This document shows, in pieces, positions 48,213-61,200 of a DNA stretch of 64,000 nt; position 1 is the stretch's first letter; each line of letters opens with the position of its first letter. A program made the position numbers and the translations under genes. The stretch comes from Membranipora membranacea (taxonomy: Eukaryota; Bryozoa; Gymnolaemata; Cheilostomatida; Membraniporidae): the NCBI GenBank assembly GCA_914767715.1, contig OU612067.1:16063001-16127000 (forward strand), written 5' to 3'. The notes under the pieces are model-generated. The model ran no database searches. It was not told the origin of the DNA and worked only from the letters and a program-made list of their open reading frames with translations.

Positions 48213-51200
48213 TCAGTCATCCACATCGAGGCGTTCAGGAGCCACATGACCTATCAGATAGATGTTGTCGTATACATGTGTAAGAAAGTCAATATCGACT
48301 CCCGGGTGCTCCAGCTCATTCACAGCTTGTAGGGTGTTCTTTATGTACTCTCGTTTTGACATCTTATTTTTTATAGCAGGATTGCACAAGTCATTGGATA
48401 AAAGAACTGTAGAATGCACAACAACCAGAAGAGACGCTAAAACAGAAAATCCACGAAAAAAATATAGTTGAGAGACAGGAGTTGTCTGTATTCGTGAACA
48501 GAGGGGGCAAATTCTAACTCATTTGGAATTGAGTCCGGGAGAATGGGCAAACTTCTCTTATAAAGGGAGGGAGCGTCAAAAAATTCCTAAAAATTGCTTA
48601 GTAGGTTGGAGTAACCACCATATCCATGTGGGACCCGTATATTTTGCTGTGTTACCTACAGTAGCGCCATTCCAAACTGATCACGTGATTGCTATTGCAT
48701 GTATATCTCTGATCGATAGAGAGTGAATTAAAACATTTAGCTTTAGTACCATCAGAAGGAACTTGGTGTGGTGACCCGAGGTCAATTACATTAAAAGGGG
48801 GCGGGTACATGCTAGGTTCTCATACTGTATTGACTCTAACAATCCGAGATACACAGTCATGCCAATAGCGTAATCTCGATGTCCGTGTGACGCCCTGACC
48901 CCTCGTCAAGGCACGGAGGCTTCATAACAACCAACAATTAGTGTTCAACAGTAGTCTACCTATAGGTTTCAGGTTACGTACTGATATATAATATAGTAGA
49001 ATTAATAGGTTACCAGGTAAATATCACCTATCGTGTGAAGGAAGCATAATTGTTGCAAATGAAATGTTGGCGACAATAAAATTGCTTTGATTCATCACTT
49101 TTGAGTATTTTTTCTTCTGCAGTTATTTTGCCACTTGCCAGGTTGTCTCAGTAACAAACAAAAAATTCAATTTCACCAGAAAGACTTAGATTTCCAGAAG
49201 TGATTGTGAAGGAATCAGGTTTCTGGTGTCATTCTGGAGTTCTCAGTCTAATTTAGAAAACTGCTAGAATGTTTATTGACAACATATTGCCCAGTTTCAA
49301 CTCATTTTCACTCAAATTAGAGATGTGAGAAGGTACTAAAAAGGTGCCTTTATAGTACCTTCCAATCTCAACTTTGAAACTGGCCCACTTGCTGTTAATA
49401 GCATAACCTGATTCCCTCACAATCACTTTAACCACTTACCAAGAATGAATTGGGGATTGCAGAGACAATAATGTCTAGAGAAAGAATCCAAGAGATTGGC
49501 TATGAACTGGTTCTGGCGACGCGTTGATGTCGATAGCTTGAAGAAAAACGACCGCAGGGCTATCGGTAGAAACCAGCCACTGAAGTCGTGTTTAGATATA
49601 TAATGCTCCATCACATCAGATCTACAATCAAACAAACGGGCAACCTCACCATATGTTGAATTGTCCACTCATAGGCCTCGAAAACTGAGGGAGGAATATA
49701 TATATATATATATACTTTTATATATATATTCAGGTGACAGACGTTTACAGGTTATATATATTTACAGGTCAGGTGACAAACGTTTACAATCCAAAAGCAA
49801 AACATAAAAATATTACAAAATCTTTATAAAGTTTCCTCTGCCATGTTTTTTATCAACCATTGAGCTCCCTTGATAAGATGTCGTGGTTCATCTATATAAT
49901 TTCAAAGATTTTATCGGTCGACACAAATACACTCCTGAGTATAACTCATAACTTTGTCTGTAGGTACATGTTTTTTATTGGCTTGCCCTTACAAATGTAA
50001 TTTCCCTGAGCTCATAAAACTATAAAGAAAGTGAACAACCTCTTGCCGATGAATATATTCACACAGTCTGAAGAAAGCCCAAATCTGGTATAGTTTATAT
50101 AGCTATAGCCTGTCTTGCCAAGTCTTGTTCGGTGTCCCCCACTCCCCACCTAACAAAGCTTGTCATGACAGGCTTACATAGCTATATACACCACATCCAT
50201 TCCCGTACAAAAGATTGCTAGGCATGTAAATACTTATAACAGTTAACATGTTTATGGAGAATTGGAGAATTTGTAGTGTGAATATAATTCCAACACCTCT
50301 GCAGGGAACTTGTACACGTGATATGCATTTAAAAAAATATGTTTGCCAATAGAATGCATGTAAATCATGTTATCGCACCAGACTCTAAAAGCTCATAAGC
50401 ATCAAAGTGACTTGCACTGCATAACCATTCTGCCTGTAAGATAGCCTTGTGATATAATCTATCTCTGCAGCACAGCAATGTTGGTGCTGCCTTCCATCAA
50501 GGAAGGCAACTCCAAAGTTCAGTTTATGAGATAGCAAAGCCAGTGTTCCATTTAGGCCAAATTATTTCCGAATTGTGGGTTTCCATTATTTTTCCAATTT
50601 AGGTACTCAGTTTAAGTGAATTAATTGAGGCCCTATGCTGCAGAGGCAAACGTATGCCTCAACAGTTCGGACATGCGCAGATTGCTTCATAACTCTACAA
50701 AGTTTTGTCTTATCATCAGAGCCAGTATGTAGAGAATAGTGGGTGCATGCATATAACACAGGTTGGTATGCAGTACGCACTTGATAACCTTAATGTTAAG
50801 GAACCTATGTAGACAATCAGAAACTTGACCAGCATGAAAATTAAGTTTTGCTGCTACAGTAGGGGTCGTGGAACTTTGAATCATTTGTTCCACAGTAAGT
50901 ATTTACAAATTTTTTCTCAGATGTTTCAGCTGATAGATCTTCGCATTCAATTCATGGCTCCGCCTTCCAATCACTTAGTTATTAGATAGCTTGATTTGAA
51001 TTTAATAAAAATGAGGGCATATCACTCTGAGCTTACCTTTGCTGCAATAAGGCCACGACATTTCTCGTCTTCAATAGCTCGGTGTTAAGTAGAAATTCAG
51101 CAATCTCCTCGGAGTTATCGTTCAGTACGTTAAGACACTGTAAGACTGTGATACCTGAGTAATCCTGTAACAAAACAGGGGGGTGTATCATTAGTGGGGG

Positions 51201-53671
51201 AAACTCCAATGCTAAGAAATTGGATCAAACTTGATATAGGTATTAGGTATAGATTGTTAAATGAACATGTGATATTTTCGTATGGTGTGATTTTGCGTGA
51301 CACGTATGAGGATGGTGTTACAGATATCATGTCAATGAAAATGATTGATGTTAACCTCATTACATTGTTTAATGCCACTAAGAGCAAATGATGAGGCCAT
51401 GTAAAAGTGAACATAGGAACTATATTATTTTTCCTGTTGAGCCTGAACATGAGCTATGGTGACTCGATGACACCATAGCCCACATTGATGTTCAAATCCA
51501 GACTTGCACTAGACATCAAAGTAACAGACATTGAATTGATATTATGTATCCCACAATGCAACTCTTAATGAGATCAGGTCATTGATAATTTTATCCTGGG
51601 AATTCCAGGTTAAAGTTGCATTGTGGGAATGTTTTCAACATGTCCTACTGCCCTATTAGCATCAGACAATAAAACAAGCTACGTGAACTCAACAGGGGTT
51701 TTCATTTTGAATGGACAAGAGATATCCTACCAGTTTGCTGCCATCAATGAGACCAAATCTTTCCCAAAGCATCCATAGAGAAACTATACAGTTTCTAACG
51801 GCTTTGGACAAAAATATCTACGGCAGGACTAGAAGAATGATAGACAGTCCATTTTTGGTTCTAAGTGAGATTTGGTGGCCTTTCATTATCAAACACATAG
51901 CAAATTGTCAATGGAATGCCGAGAAATCTCAATTACAGCTGTTTGTGCCTTCCTACTAAAGCAAGACTGGCTTGTAACAAAACGAGACAAATTCCTCTCC
52001 ACTTATCAATGTTTAAAGGTTAATGGCTTCAACATCTCAGCTTTGCGAGCAGGTAACTTAAAAATTTATATTGGTTGGGAATTTTGATGATGACACAGCT
52101 AGTCTTTGAAAGACCTGTAAGTTTGCCCCTTGAATCTTAAATGACTGTGAGTTCTGAGTTCCTGAGTTGCAGAAAAATGTGGACCTGCTTATGAAAAGAA
52201 CCCGTCCGGATGTCTATATGGCAACTGTCATGCAGGCATCCGGCGAGTGCAAAGAGACAACTGGTCGGGTTCATAACAAGTCCAGCCAGTTGAGCTGATG
52301 AAAAGATTTTTGCTACAAAGCCATGCGGCGGCAACAATTTCAAACGGATTGGATTGTGGCTGTCCCACTCTGATCCAAATACAAGGCAAACGGATTGCCA
52401 CTGAACAGTGCTAGTTATTTTTTGTGTGGTGGATGGTCTTTTACCGGCCAAGTGTTCAATACAACAAGCCTACATACCGAGGTGGTAGGTAACTGATTGA
52501 ATGTATCCGTGCCTCGCTCCAAGTTAGTGAACAGAGATTTCCAGAAGTTAGATCCTCTCTCAGATCGTGGGATTCGATAAGCTGAGCAGTATCCCCACGT
52601 GTCATAACACAACCTAGAACAGGGCAAATTTAAGAGAATAATGTTTATGGCATATTACTATCAAACTTCCACAAAACCGGGGAAAACACGCTACCACAGC
52701 CAGTCCTTGTGAATATACACAAATGGATCTAGCTGGAAAGACTAGACTGCTAGAGGCTTCAATCAACTTAATAAACTTGAAGATTAGCACTATAATCTTT
52801 TTGCTGCCGATTTTAGTTATGAAGAGCATCATTGTAGACAAACTGGTAAGCCAAGTATGGAACAGAAAATATAACTGTTATGTTATAGGGAATGTGTCAG
52901 CAGTTGTTGTCACCATATGGCTAAATCTCACACAGGATAGGAGCATTTGCTTAAACCGGGTGAAAATTATTTGACAAACCTATAGGTATAGACATGGTTA
53001 GAATATAACACATGTCATTTGTAATACCACATGTCAAAATTTTGTAGTGATACCAAACATTACAGAAAAAGTCCAGTTCTGTATGGGCAGAAGCCGGTTT
53101 TATGGAACAATCATAGTAGAAGGTTTGTTGGTGCAGCCCACAATGCCTGCTAAGACATATTTTAGGTATTTAGTCTAATCCAACACTCGGGTGTTCTGAG
53201 ACATGTGGCAGGTGCTGTATAGTAGATGTCTTACAGCACTCATGCAGCCCCTACTGCACCAACAAAATATTTCATAGGCCTCCAGTGTTGTAAGACATGT
53301 CCCATACAGCACCTTCCACACGTCTCACAACACCAGTCGACAGCGACAGTTTTAGTGCCCATTCAGAACAGCATAAATTTATGTAATGAAGGTTTTGGCA
53401 AAGAGTGAACCATCTGATTTGGTTACCTTTTCCACAGCAGATCATCATTGGCAAGATCTTCCCACACATGTCTGCAAACCCTGAGCTCCTGAGCGTTTAT
53501 GTTAGACAAAATTTTCAGTCCGATCTCCGGTGGTAGAAGTTTCAGGTCTGGGAAGCTGTCACTCTGAGAAAGTTTCTGCCTCTGTCTTAACTTATTGGTA
53601 AGCAAGTCGTCCACATATGATGTCCCATAGCTACGGTGATACTGCCGGGAGACAGCTAGAGTCTGACCCAT
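48213..53671 (-). CDS. FBXO8: F-box only protein 8 (F-box plus Sec7)
   Basis: Five exons: 53671-53427, 52613-52478, 51164-51037, 49621-49440 and 48436-48213, in frame, about 304 aa against about 319 in human. It starts MGQ like the vertebrate protein. The F-box is in exon 1 (LKLLPPEIGLKILSNINAQE, then VWEDLANDDLLWKR). The linker LCYDTWGYCSAY follows in exon 2. The Sec7 domain starts in exon 3 (DNSEEIAEFLLNTELL), continues in exon 4 (FLPIALRSFFF; HYCLCNP) and ends in exon 5 with KNKMSKREYIKNT and VYDNIYLIGHVAP. The family joins an SCF ubiquitin ligase and acts on the small GTPase ARF6; its Sec7 part is thought to recognise Arf rather than activate it. The segment between exons 4 and 5 is about five residues shorter than in vertebrates, so either a real deletion or a missed micro-exon. 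Confidence 0.92.
49199..49430. repeat. Foldback element (family 3) in FBXO8 intron 4
   Basis: The left arm AGTGATTGTGAAGGAATCAG pairs with the right AACCTGATTCCCTCACAATC. The inner arms match the element at 47893-48195 (CATTCTGGAGTTCTCAGTCT, AGAAAACTGCTAGAA). Its right tip ends nine bases from the splice donor at 49440. Confidence 0.85.
51547..51629. repeat. Foldback, ~80 bp
   Basis: TCCCACAATGCAACTCTTAA pairs with TTAAAGTTGCATTGTGGGA across about 45 bp. It lies in FBXO8 intron 2. Confidence 0.75.
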
Positions 53672-54756
53672 CACAGCTAAGCCTTCTCATTCACTGTTTA
53701 GTCATCCATGTGACAACCTGTAATAGCATACAACCAGTCTGTATAAGTGGGTTTACGATATCAGGCAGGGTAAACCGCCTTCATTGTGCATAAGTTTAGG
53801 CATTGATATAGATTGAACAGGTGATAAGAAACTACTTGTTTGTACAAGTACATGATTATTACTATTAAATGGGATGTTGCTTTGTTTTACCATCTTTAGT
53901 AGTATTCAGCCCAACAACAGAGGCAGTGTCTGTGATATGGGAGACCACACCTCTCAATCATTCAGGTTATACTTGAGCAAGCAGCTGTTTTTTCTGTTCA
54001 TAGAAATGCATGTTGGCAGTAACACTTTTGTGTTACTACTATATGAGTACTTTATTACCCAACTGGCAAAAAAAAAGAATTGAATGAAAAATTAAGGACA
54101 AAAAGAGCTCATTGAGGAGACTGGAGGGTCAACTCATAGCCGTAGTATAAAATATAAATATTGATAGCTTACCAGTGTTAAGAGGCAGGCAAGGGATGCT
54201 TTTATTGAAGTTGTTTCATAAGTAAAGCTTATTGTCAATTAAAAAAAGCCTAAGATTTCCAATTTCTAAATAATTGGTTTATTGTTTGCAGAGAAAAAAG
54301 AATGAGTGACCATAAATGTCCAGGCTGTATCCAGATGAGTTGGAGTGTTTATAGAGGGCGTTGTAGTAAACATATACAAAAATAATGCATTTCATTGGTC
54401 AATCTCCACACTTTCATCATATGATTGGACCGGGATAAGGCGGGTAAATTGGCACATGGCTTTGATATCTTTTTACTTACTGTCTGAATACGCCGATTAC
54501 CTCATGGAAAATAAGTTTACAGCTCATTGGCTAACCTGGCAAAAAATAGCTTGGAAATGTCAAATGCAGGTAAACTCTCCACCTTGTCATCAATCAATAA
54601 GGTCAACAAGTTATGTTAACTACTCCAAGCAATTGCCAGTCTGCAAAAAAAATTGGAAAGGGTCCAAACCTTGAGCTGGTGGTTTAGATTTTTTCTTGCA
54701 GAGAGGAACTACTAGTCTGACTCAGCCCAACACATCATTTGAGCACCACTGTCATC
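53672..54756. other. Divergent interval between FBXO8 and ALDH1L2
   Basis: The two genes start about 1.1 kb apart on opposite strands, so this stretch may hold both promoters. A 109-codon plus-strand frame at 54345-54674 has no recognisable domain. No TATA box stands out. Confidence 0.45.
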
Positions 54757-57700
54757 ATGCATCTTTTAGCTGGAGCTGCCAGGTTTTTGGCACAGAGAGC
54801 TTATTCAGTGAGTTTCATTATTAGAATGAATAAATGATGAGAGATGAGAGACTATGATGTCTACTAAGAGTCATACTGATAAATAAAAATAATACGAATA
54901 CAGGATAGAAGCAGATACAGGATATACCCACTTGTTTATGCGTGTCTTGACAGGTCACAAAGCCTCTCAACCAAGAGTGTGCTATTGAATTTAATCTGCT
55001 TTATAGGATGTATAATTAAACTTTCACTTTCAGCTGCAGCAATGTTCTTCCTCAATTTTTGTTTCTTCGTACACCAGGTTTTATTTGACTGACCTTTCAG
55101 CGGACGGGGCCGACTTAAGTTTGGGTAGCTTATGTGGGATAGTGAGCCTGTACCATTCCCCCATGGGCCCCTGGGACTTACATGCCTTAACTTTCCCAAT
55201 GTCCAGTTTTGAGGATGGTTGATGCTGGACATTGGCAATGTAAAGGCATGTATGTAAGTCCCAGGGGCCCATGCATTCCCCGTCGTAGCCAGCTAATTCT
55301 TTTTTTAAGTGTAGAAGGGTTTCTTCATATCGCATAAACGGTTTTGCAAACATTTTATTCTTCTCAATCAAACAGACCTATTATCTGTATTACAACATCT
55401 CCTTCATTATCACCCATCTACATTTATTCCTCAATTAGTATTTATATGTGTTTGTGATTATCATCATCATTATCATTTATTCATTTTTCTTGTCTTTCCA
55501 GACGGGTATTAACACAAGGAAGAGTCTGAAGCTAGCAATTATAGGCCAGTCTCAGTTTGGTGCTGACGTATATAATGTACTCAGGAAAAAAGGACATGAG
55601 GTGGTTGGAGTCTTCACCATTCCCGATCAGCATGGACGCCCCGACCCACTAGGTAAACATAATTCTTATAATATAATATTATAATCCAATGCCATAAAAA
55701 GCAGAACCAGTGGTATGATGAGTGATAGACTAAGGACTCTGCTTGCAGAGCACGGAAGTAGCTAAAGCTATGATACCGTCCCACTCACTTTTTTTTATAA
55801 TATAATCTTGCTGACTTATATTCTATGACAATGACTGCACTCATGTTGGGATGTTGCATAGAAAAGGTTCCCAATGGCGGCTAGGCATCCTAGTCCTCAG
55901 GACCACCCTTTGGCCGTTTTTAACTGCAACTCAGTGTGAAGCATGTTATAATTGACCAGTTGGCGGTTTTGGTTCTCATGTAAGTATATTCTCCCTCATG
56001 TAGGTTTTAGTTACCTACCTCTGGCGTAGTCTCTAGTTCTCATCTACAAGGAATTAGTATCTTCAAAGGGTTCATGTACCACTGCATCCTCGACAATGTT
56101 GTTGCCCTGGTCTGAAGGTACTATGGCCAGCTCAGCCGTTTTTCCATTGACATGACTGCATCCAGCTCTAAAATATATCCATCTCCTCTTTGTAAAAAGG
56201 TCGCAAGTAATTGTGGGGGAGGGAGGTACAGGCATAAAGTCAATACCATTGCTATCCCACAGAAGCTCCCCGAGCATATGCCTAGCAGGTAAATCATGTA
56301 GGGCAGTGTGAAAGACCTGGTGTGTGAAAGAAGAAAATTTTTTGTTTCCCTACAGCACTGTACTACCAGTTTGTTGGGTTGGATGTAGATAAAGTTCAAT
56401 TCCACTCCTGCATTCCAGTTGCTCCATTCCAGTGGTCAAGCTGCAGGCGTGACCAGTGGATCGGGAGCAACTCAGAATGCAGGCAAACGGACAAAACTTT
56501 TTCTAAGTTTGATGTCACATCATCAGATCTTGATATGTGAATCTTATGACATCTGGGTGTTTATTGTGTCATAATTTCATATGAGTGCTGTATGGAGGTG
56601 ATACATTTCATGATCAGCTATGTGCCTATATTGCACAGAGGTGATTTGAACTAGACTGTTAACATATATAGGCCTTATTACTACATGAATGAATGAGTTT
56701 ATTTCAGTAATAATGTCAGGGACACATTAAAATTATACATTCCTAACTAGCCGAGATTGACAGTGTTACAAATAGCTAACAGGCTTTCCTTTCGTAATTG
56801 TAACTGCAACCCAACCCACCCTACAGAGTCAATCTAACTACTGGGCACTGTGTACTGACATGTATACAGTGCATGGTGCGGTGAACCTTTCATGACCAGC
56901 TTATTAACGGAATATATCTTGATAGATGGCCTTGTGTTTGCACTGTTGGCATAATCCAGATTTTTCTAGTTTTGACCATGTAACCAAAATTTGTACGGCC
57001 AATCATGCAAATTACATGGCTATACCTGATCATTAGGCCTATATATCTTGTGCCAACTGCTCGGCTAACTGCCAAATTACCCAGCTGTTGTTCAAGCGCT
57101 GTACTTTTCAGTCCACCATATAACACCTTTTTATTCGCTTGTTTTTACACATGTTCAGTTGGTTAGAGCTTGACTAAGGTTGTCTATTAATTGTTTGTGT
57201 TTATGCTTTCGCTTCTAATTGCCATTGAAATTCTGCTAGGTACATAATATATACAGTGCAACATGGTGTCATATTTATAAACAGGCTCTACAGAATTCCA
57301 ATGCACTTTTTTCCCTGCTCAGAATTTGTCTAGAATGTAGACCGCGTTGTAGACCTCACAAACATGATTCTGATAGACGAATTGACAAAGTTTTTTTTCT
57401 TCATGTACTGAACAACTTAGATATTTTACTATCTAGCTGGTACTATGAGTCTATGAGATCAGGGAGTTAGAATCTCTAACTCCTTGATGAGACTAAATAC
57501 ATATTTGATTAGGTAGGCCTACTAAAATTGCCAATTAACCTGGATGGCAAGTATAAGCTTTAAAAGCTATGACTATTTCTATGTGTGTTAACTATGACTA
57601 TGACAAGGCCGCAAGAGTGAGAAAGTACATGAATGGCCCATCTTTCCCGTGGTCAGCTGTAAATGAACGATTACAGATCTCTTATTTTTTTCCCATATGA

Positions 57701-58171
57701 TGTGCGCCAAGATCCGTATCGTTTTCAAACAATCAATAAAATGCCTGCCAGAAAAATCAAGGTTTTTGGATGGACTAAATTGGCTGACTCTTGCCTTGTG
57801 GGGTGGCAGTAGCAATGAGGAAGTAACCACATTATGCTATCATTGGGAAACTAAACTTTCCGTAAAGTGACCTGATTCCTATCAGAAAAATAGTTGGCCA
57901 AAAATGCCTACAGTTATATCCATATAAGCCCTTATATGGTTTTAATATGCAGTAACTGACTGCTAATGTGGTTTTCAAGAATAAAAAGCTTTCAAAAGTA
58001 CATTTTCGTGTGGTTTCAATTCATCAACAGTAGCCGGTATATCGATGGTATTTCAACAGAGATCCTTACCATTTCAGCCCGCCCACTGAACATAGCTCAT
58101 GCACTTATTTGCGGAGGTTTTTTTTCTTGCTAGGGCTACATAACCATACCATGTAGGCCAGCCTAACCCGC

Positions 58172-58206
<35 letters not shown>

Positions 58207-61200
58207 TCAAATGTCATTATACATTTTACAGCCTACACTTCTTCACTGGACCTAGGTAGTAATTAAATGCCCCTCTTATTCAAGTTTATTGGCATTCATC
58301 TCATCTAGAAGGTGCTTTTCACTACAAATGCTTACAAATTAAACTGTGAAAATCAGTGTGACACTACTTTTGATTTAAAAATACTTGAAACGAATCTAAC
58401 AGATATTGACCTTGCTTAGAAAGGTGCCATTCTTTACATTAATGTATAATAATTAATTATATATAAAATATATATATTTAATATATAATTTATATTATCA
58501 TATAATATTTACATTAATAACTTTGTTTGCGTTGCAGCCCTGGCCGCAGAGCAAGATGGTGTGGAGGTATTCAAGAACAAAGCATGGAGGAAGCGCGGTG
58601 AGCCTCTCCCTGATGTACTGGAGGCATACCGCAGTGTAGGAGCTGATCTCAATGTGCTGCCATTCTGTTCTCAGTTTATACCGATGGATGTGATCAACTT
58701 CCCTACACATAAATCTATATGCTACCATCCGTCAATACTACCACTACACAGAGGCGCATCAGCCATTAACTGGTACGTCAGCTACATGGATTATATAGTC
58801 AGTAACTAGTAGATGTCTGATTTTTTTCTCCAAATGGTTATATAAACTTTGGAGAAGTCCATGTCCAACTCATGTCCAACTCATGTCTAAGTCATAGTCA
58901 TTGTGTGTCACATCGTGCCAAGTCGTGCTGTGTCCAAGTTGCCACTTTTTTCAGCTAGTACTCTTCTAGCCTTATTGTCCAGTTTCTGACTATTTGAATA
59001 CTTGTCATGCTCTATTTGGTGGTATTTCAATATTGTATGACTCGGATAATTCAACTGGTGGATCTGATTGAATTTGTGTTTCTGATCATGAAAGAGAACT
59101 CGCTGTCTCCAATGCTGGGTTTGACACAACATTTAGAGCAGTGTATGTGTGTGGTAGATCAAGCATGATCCAATTAGCCTGCATCCTGGTTGTTCCCATT
59201 CTACTGCTGGGCCGGGGAGGGGGTATGCGCAACTCAAGATGCAGTCAAATTGGATCATAATTGCCTTCAGTATCTTAAACTTTATTGAGCCATCAATCAA
59301 ATGTATGACTGAAAAGAATCCAAAGCGAGGAGTCACTCACCCCCGGCATGTCTATATGACCTACACTGAGTTATATAATAACCATAGAGTTATCATATAC
59401 CTTACTATATGATTACTTATAACTTATATCAGGCTTATATGTACAAAAAAAGAGTACCAAAGCGAGGAGTTGCTCAATACAACAGAACAGGTATATATAT
59501 ATATATAGTCTGAGCCCCCAAGGCTTTTGCCCCTTGCCCGCCCGAAGCCCCCCCCCCTAAATATAACCTACATTGTTATGTTGACAGGACACTTATGATG
59601 GGAGATAAGAAGGCAGGATTCTCCGTATTTTGGGCCGATGACGGATTAGACACAGGACCAATCCTTCTACAGAGAGAATGTGAGGTGTTACCTAATGATA
59701 CCGTAGATACCATATATAACAGATTTCTCTATCCTGAGGGAGTCAAGGCTATGGTACGTCTATGTCGACGCTCAAGTCGTAAAGAGCATTTAATTGTAGA
59801 ATTTAGCTCTAAGCTAAATCAATATTGATTTAGTTTGCCTGTTTTTTTGGGTCGCCCCCAACCTACCGGTAGTCTAGCGCTGCTGTAGGTTGACCAACTC
59901 TAAATGCAGGCTTATGTGAACAAACTTGATCTAGGCAAATTGGGAAAATCGGAAATAAATACATGCTATAATTTGGATGGTTTTTTAGAGAAGTTGTTCA
60001 GTTCATAGAAATTATTTGGATAGTCTAGCTAGAATGAAAAATTTGTTGAGTTAAGCAAATTTATTCAAAAATCAGCTGTCAATTCAACTCTTTATCAATT
60101 ACAAACTTAGCACGGGAAAAAAATTGCAAGTTTATCAGATATTTGTTTATTTCTCATTTTCAATTTTAGTATTATGAGGTGTAAGTTATCAAGCTATCCT
60201 TACTCTGCTTTGATTGTTTGTTAGATAAAGTGGGGAAAATTATCTGTTGTTTTCTGTGAAGAGTAGCTCTCCAGAATTAGTCTTTCTATGTTTTTATTCC
60301 CTAGCATAGGCACCATTTGCTACATATTTAAATGGTTGGCTTTTTCCTCCTCAAATAAGGCTACGCAAATATAATGCTTTGGTCCCGTGACAAAAACCAG
60401 CACTTTGCCTCTAGAACTGGTCATAAAATATGAAATATACAGCCAACCACCAGGTTGTTTCACCAAAAATTAGTTATTATGTAAAAATATAGTATTAAAG
60501 CGTGATCCTAGCCTCATCTGAACAGGCTATAAGAATTGGGCATGAAAAAAAATTCATATTTTTGGCCTCAACGTATTTTCAGTGTCATTTGTCACCAAGC
60601 CCAGAGTATTTTACTAGTGTAGTCAAGTTTATTAACAAATTGTAGCCTTAGCTTTTCATTTTTCCTACAGAGTTTGGCGGTACAGATGGTAGCTGATGGT
60701 TCCGCCCCTAAAATAGTACAAGATGAAGCTGGGGCTACATACGAGGCCTTACTGAAGAAGCAACTGGTTGAGTTGAAGTTTGATAAGTCTGCTCAGGAAA
60801 TCCATAATTTCATACGAGGCTGCGATCATAACCCAGGGGCATGGACCAACATCAATGGACAAGTAAGATTTAAAGAGAATATATATATATAATCTTTAAA
60901 TCTTTTTGATTTTATTAAGACTTTGTTTTTTCCTTGTCTCTCCGATTTTCCTTATTCTCAAAGTTAGCTGTTCTGTCACGGCATGAAAAACATTCATAAT
61001 GATGATTGTAGATTAATAATAAAAGTATATAGTATATTATATTATTGGGTTATATAACACACTATAATAAGTTATATAATGTTATGTTATGTTAATATTA
61101 TTTTTATAATTGGGCCTTAACAATTCGTGAAAGATATAGGAAACCATAAAATTGTTGAATTTCACTGTTGGTTCATGAAGTAACGTTGCTCTTTTATTGC

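Noticed and set aside
54345-54674. 109-codon open frame upstream of ALDH1L2
   Set aside because: No recognisable domain, and it lies in the probable promoter region shared with FBXO8.
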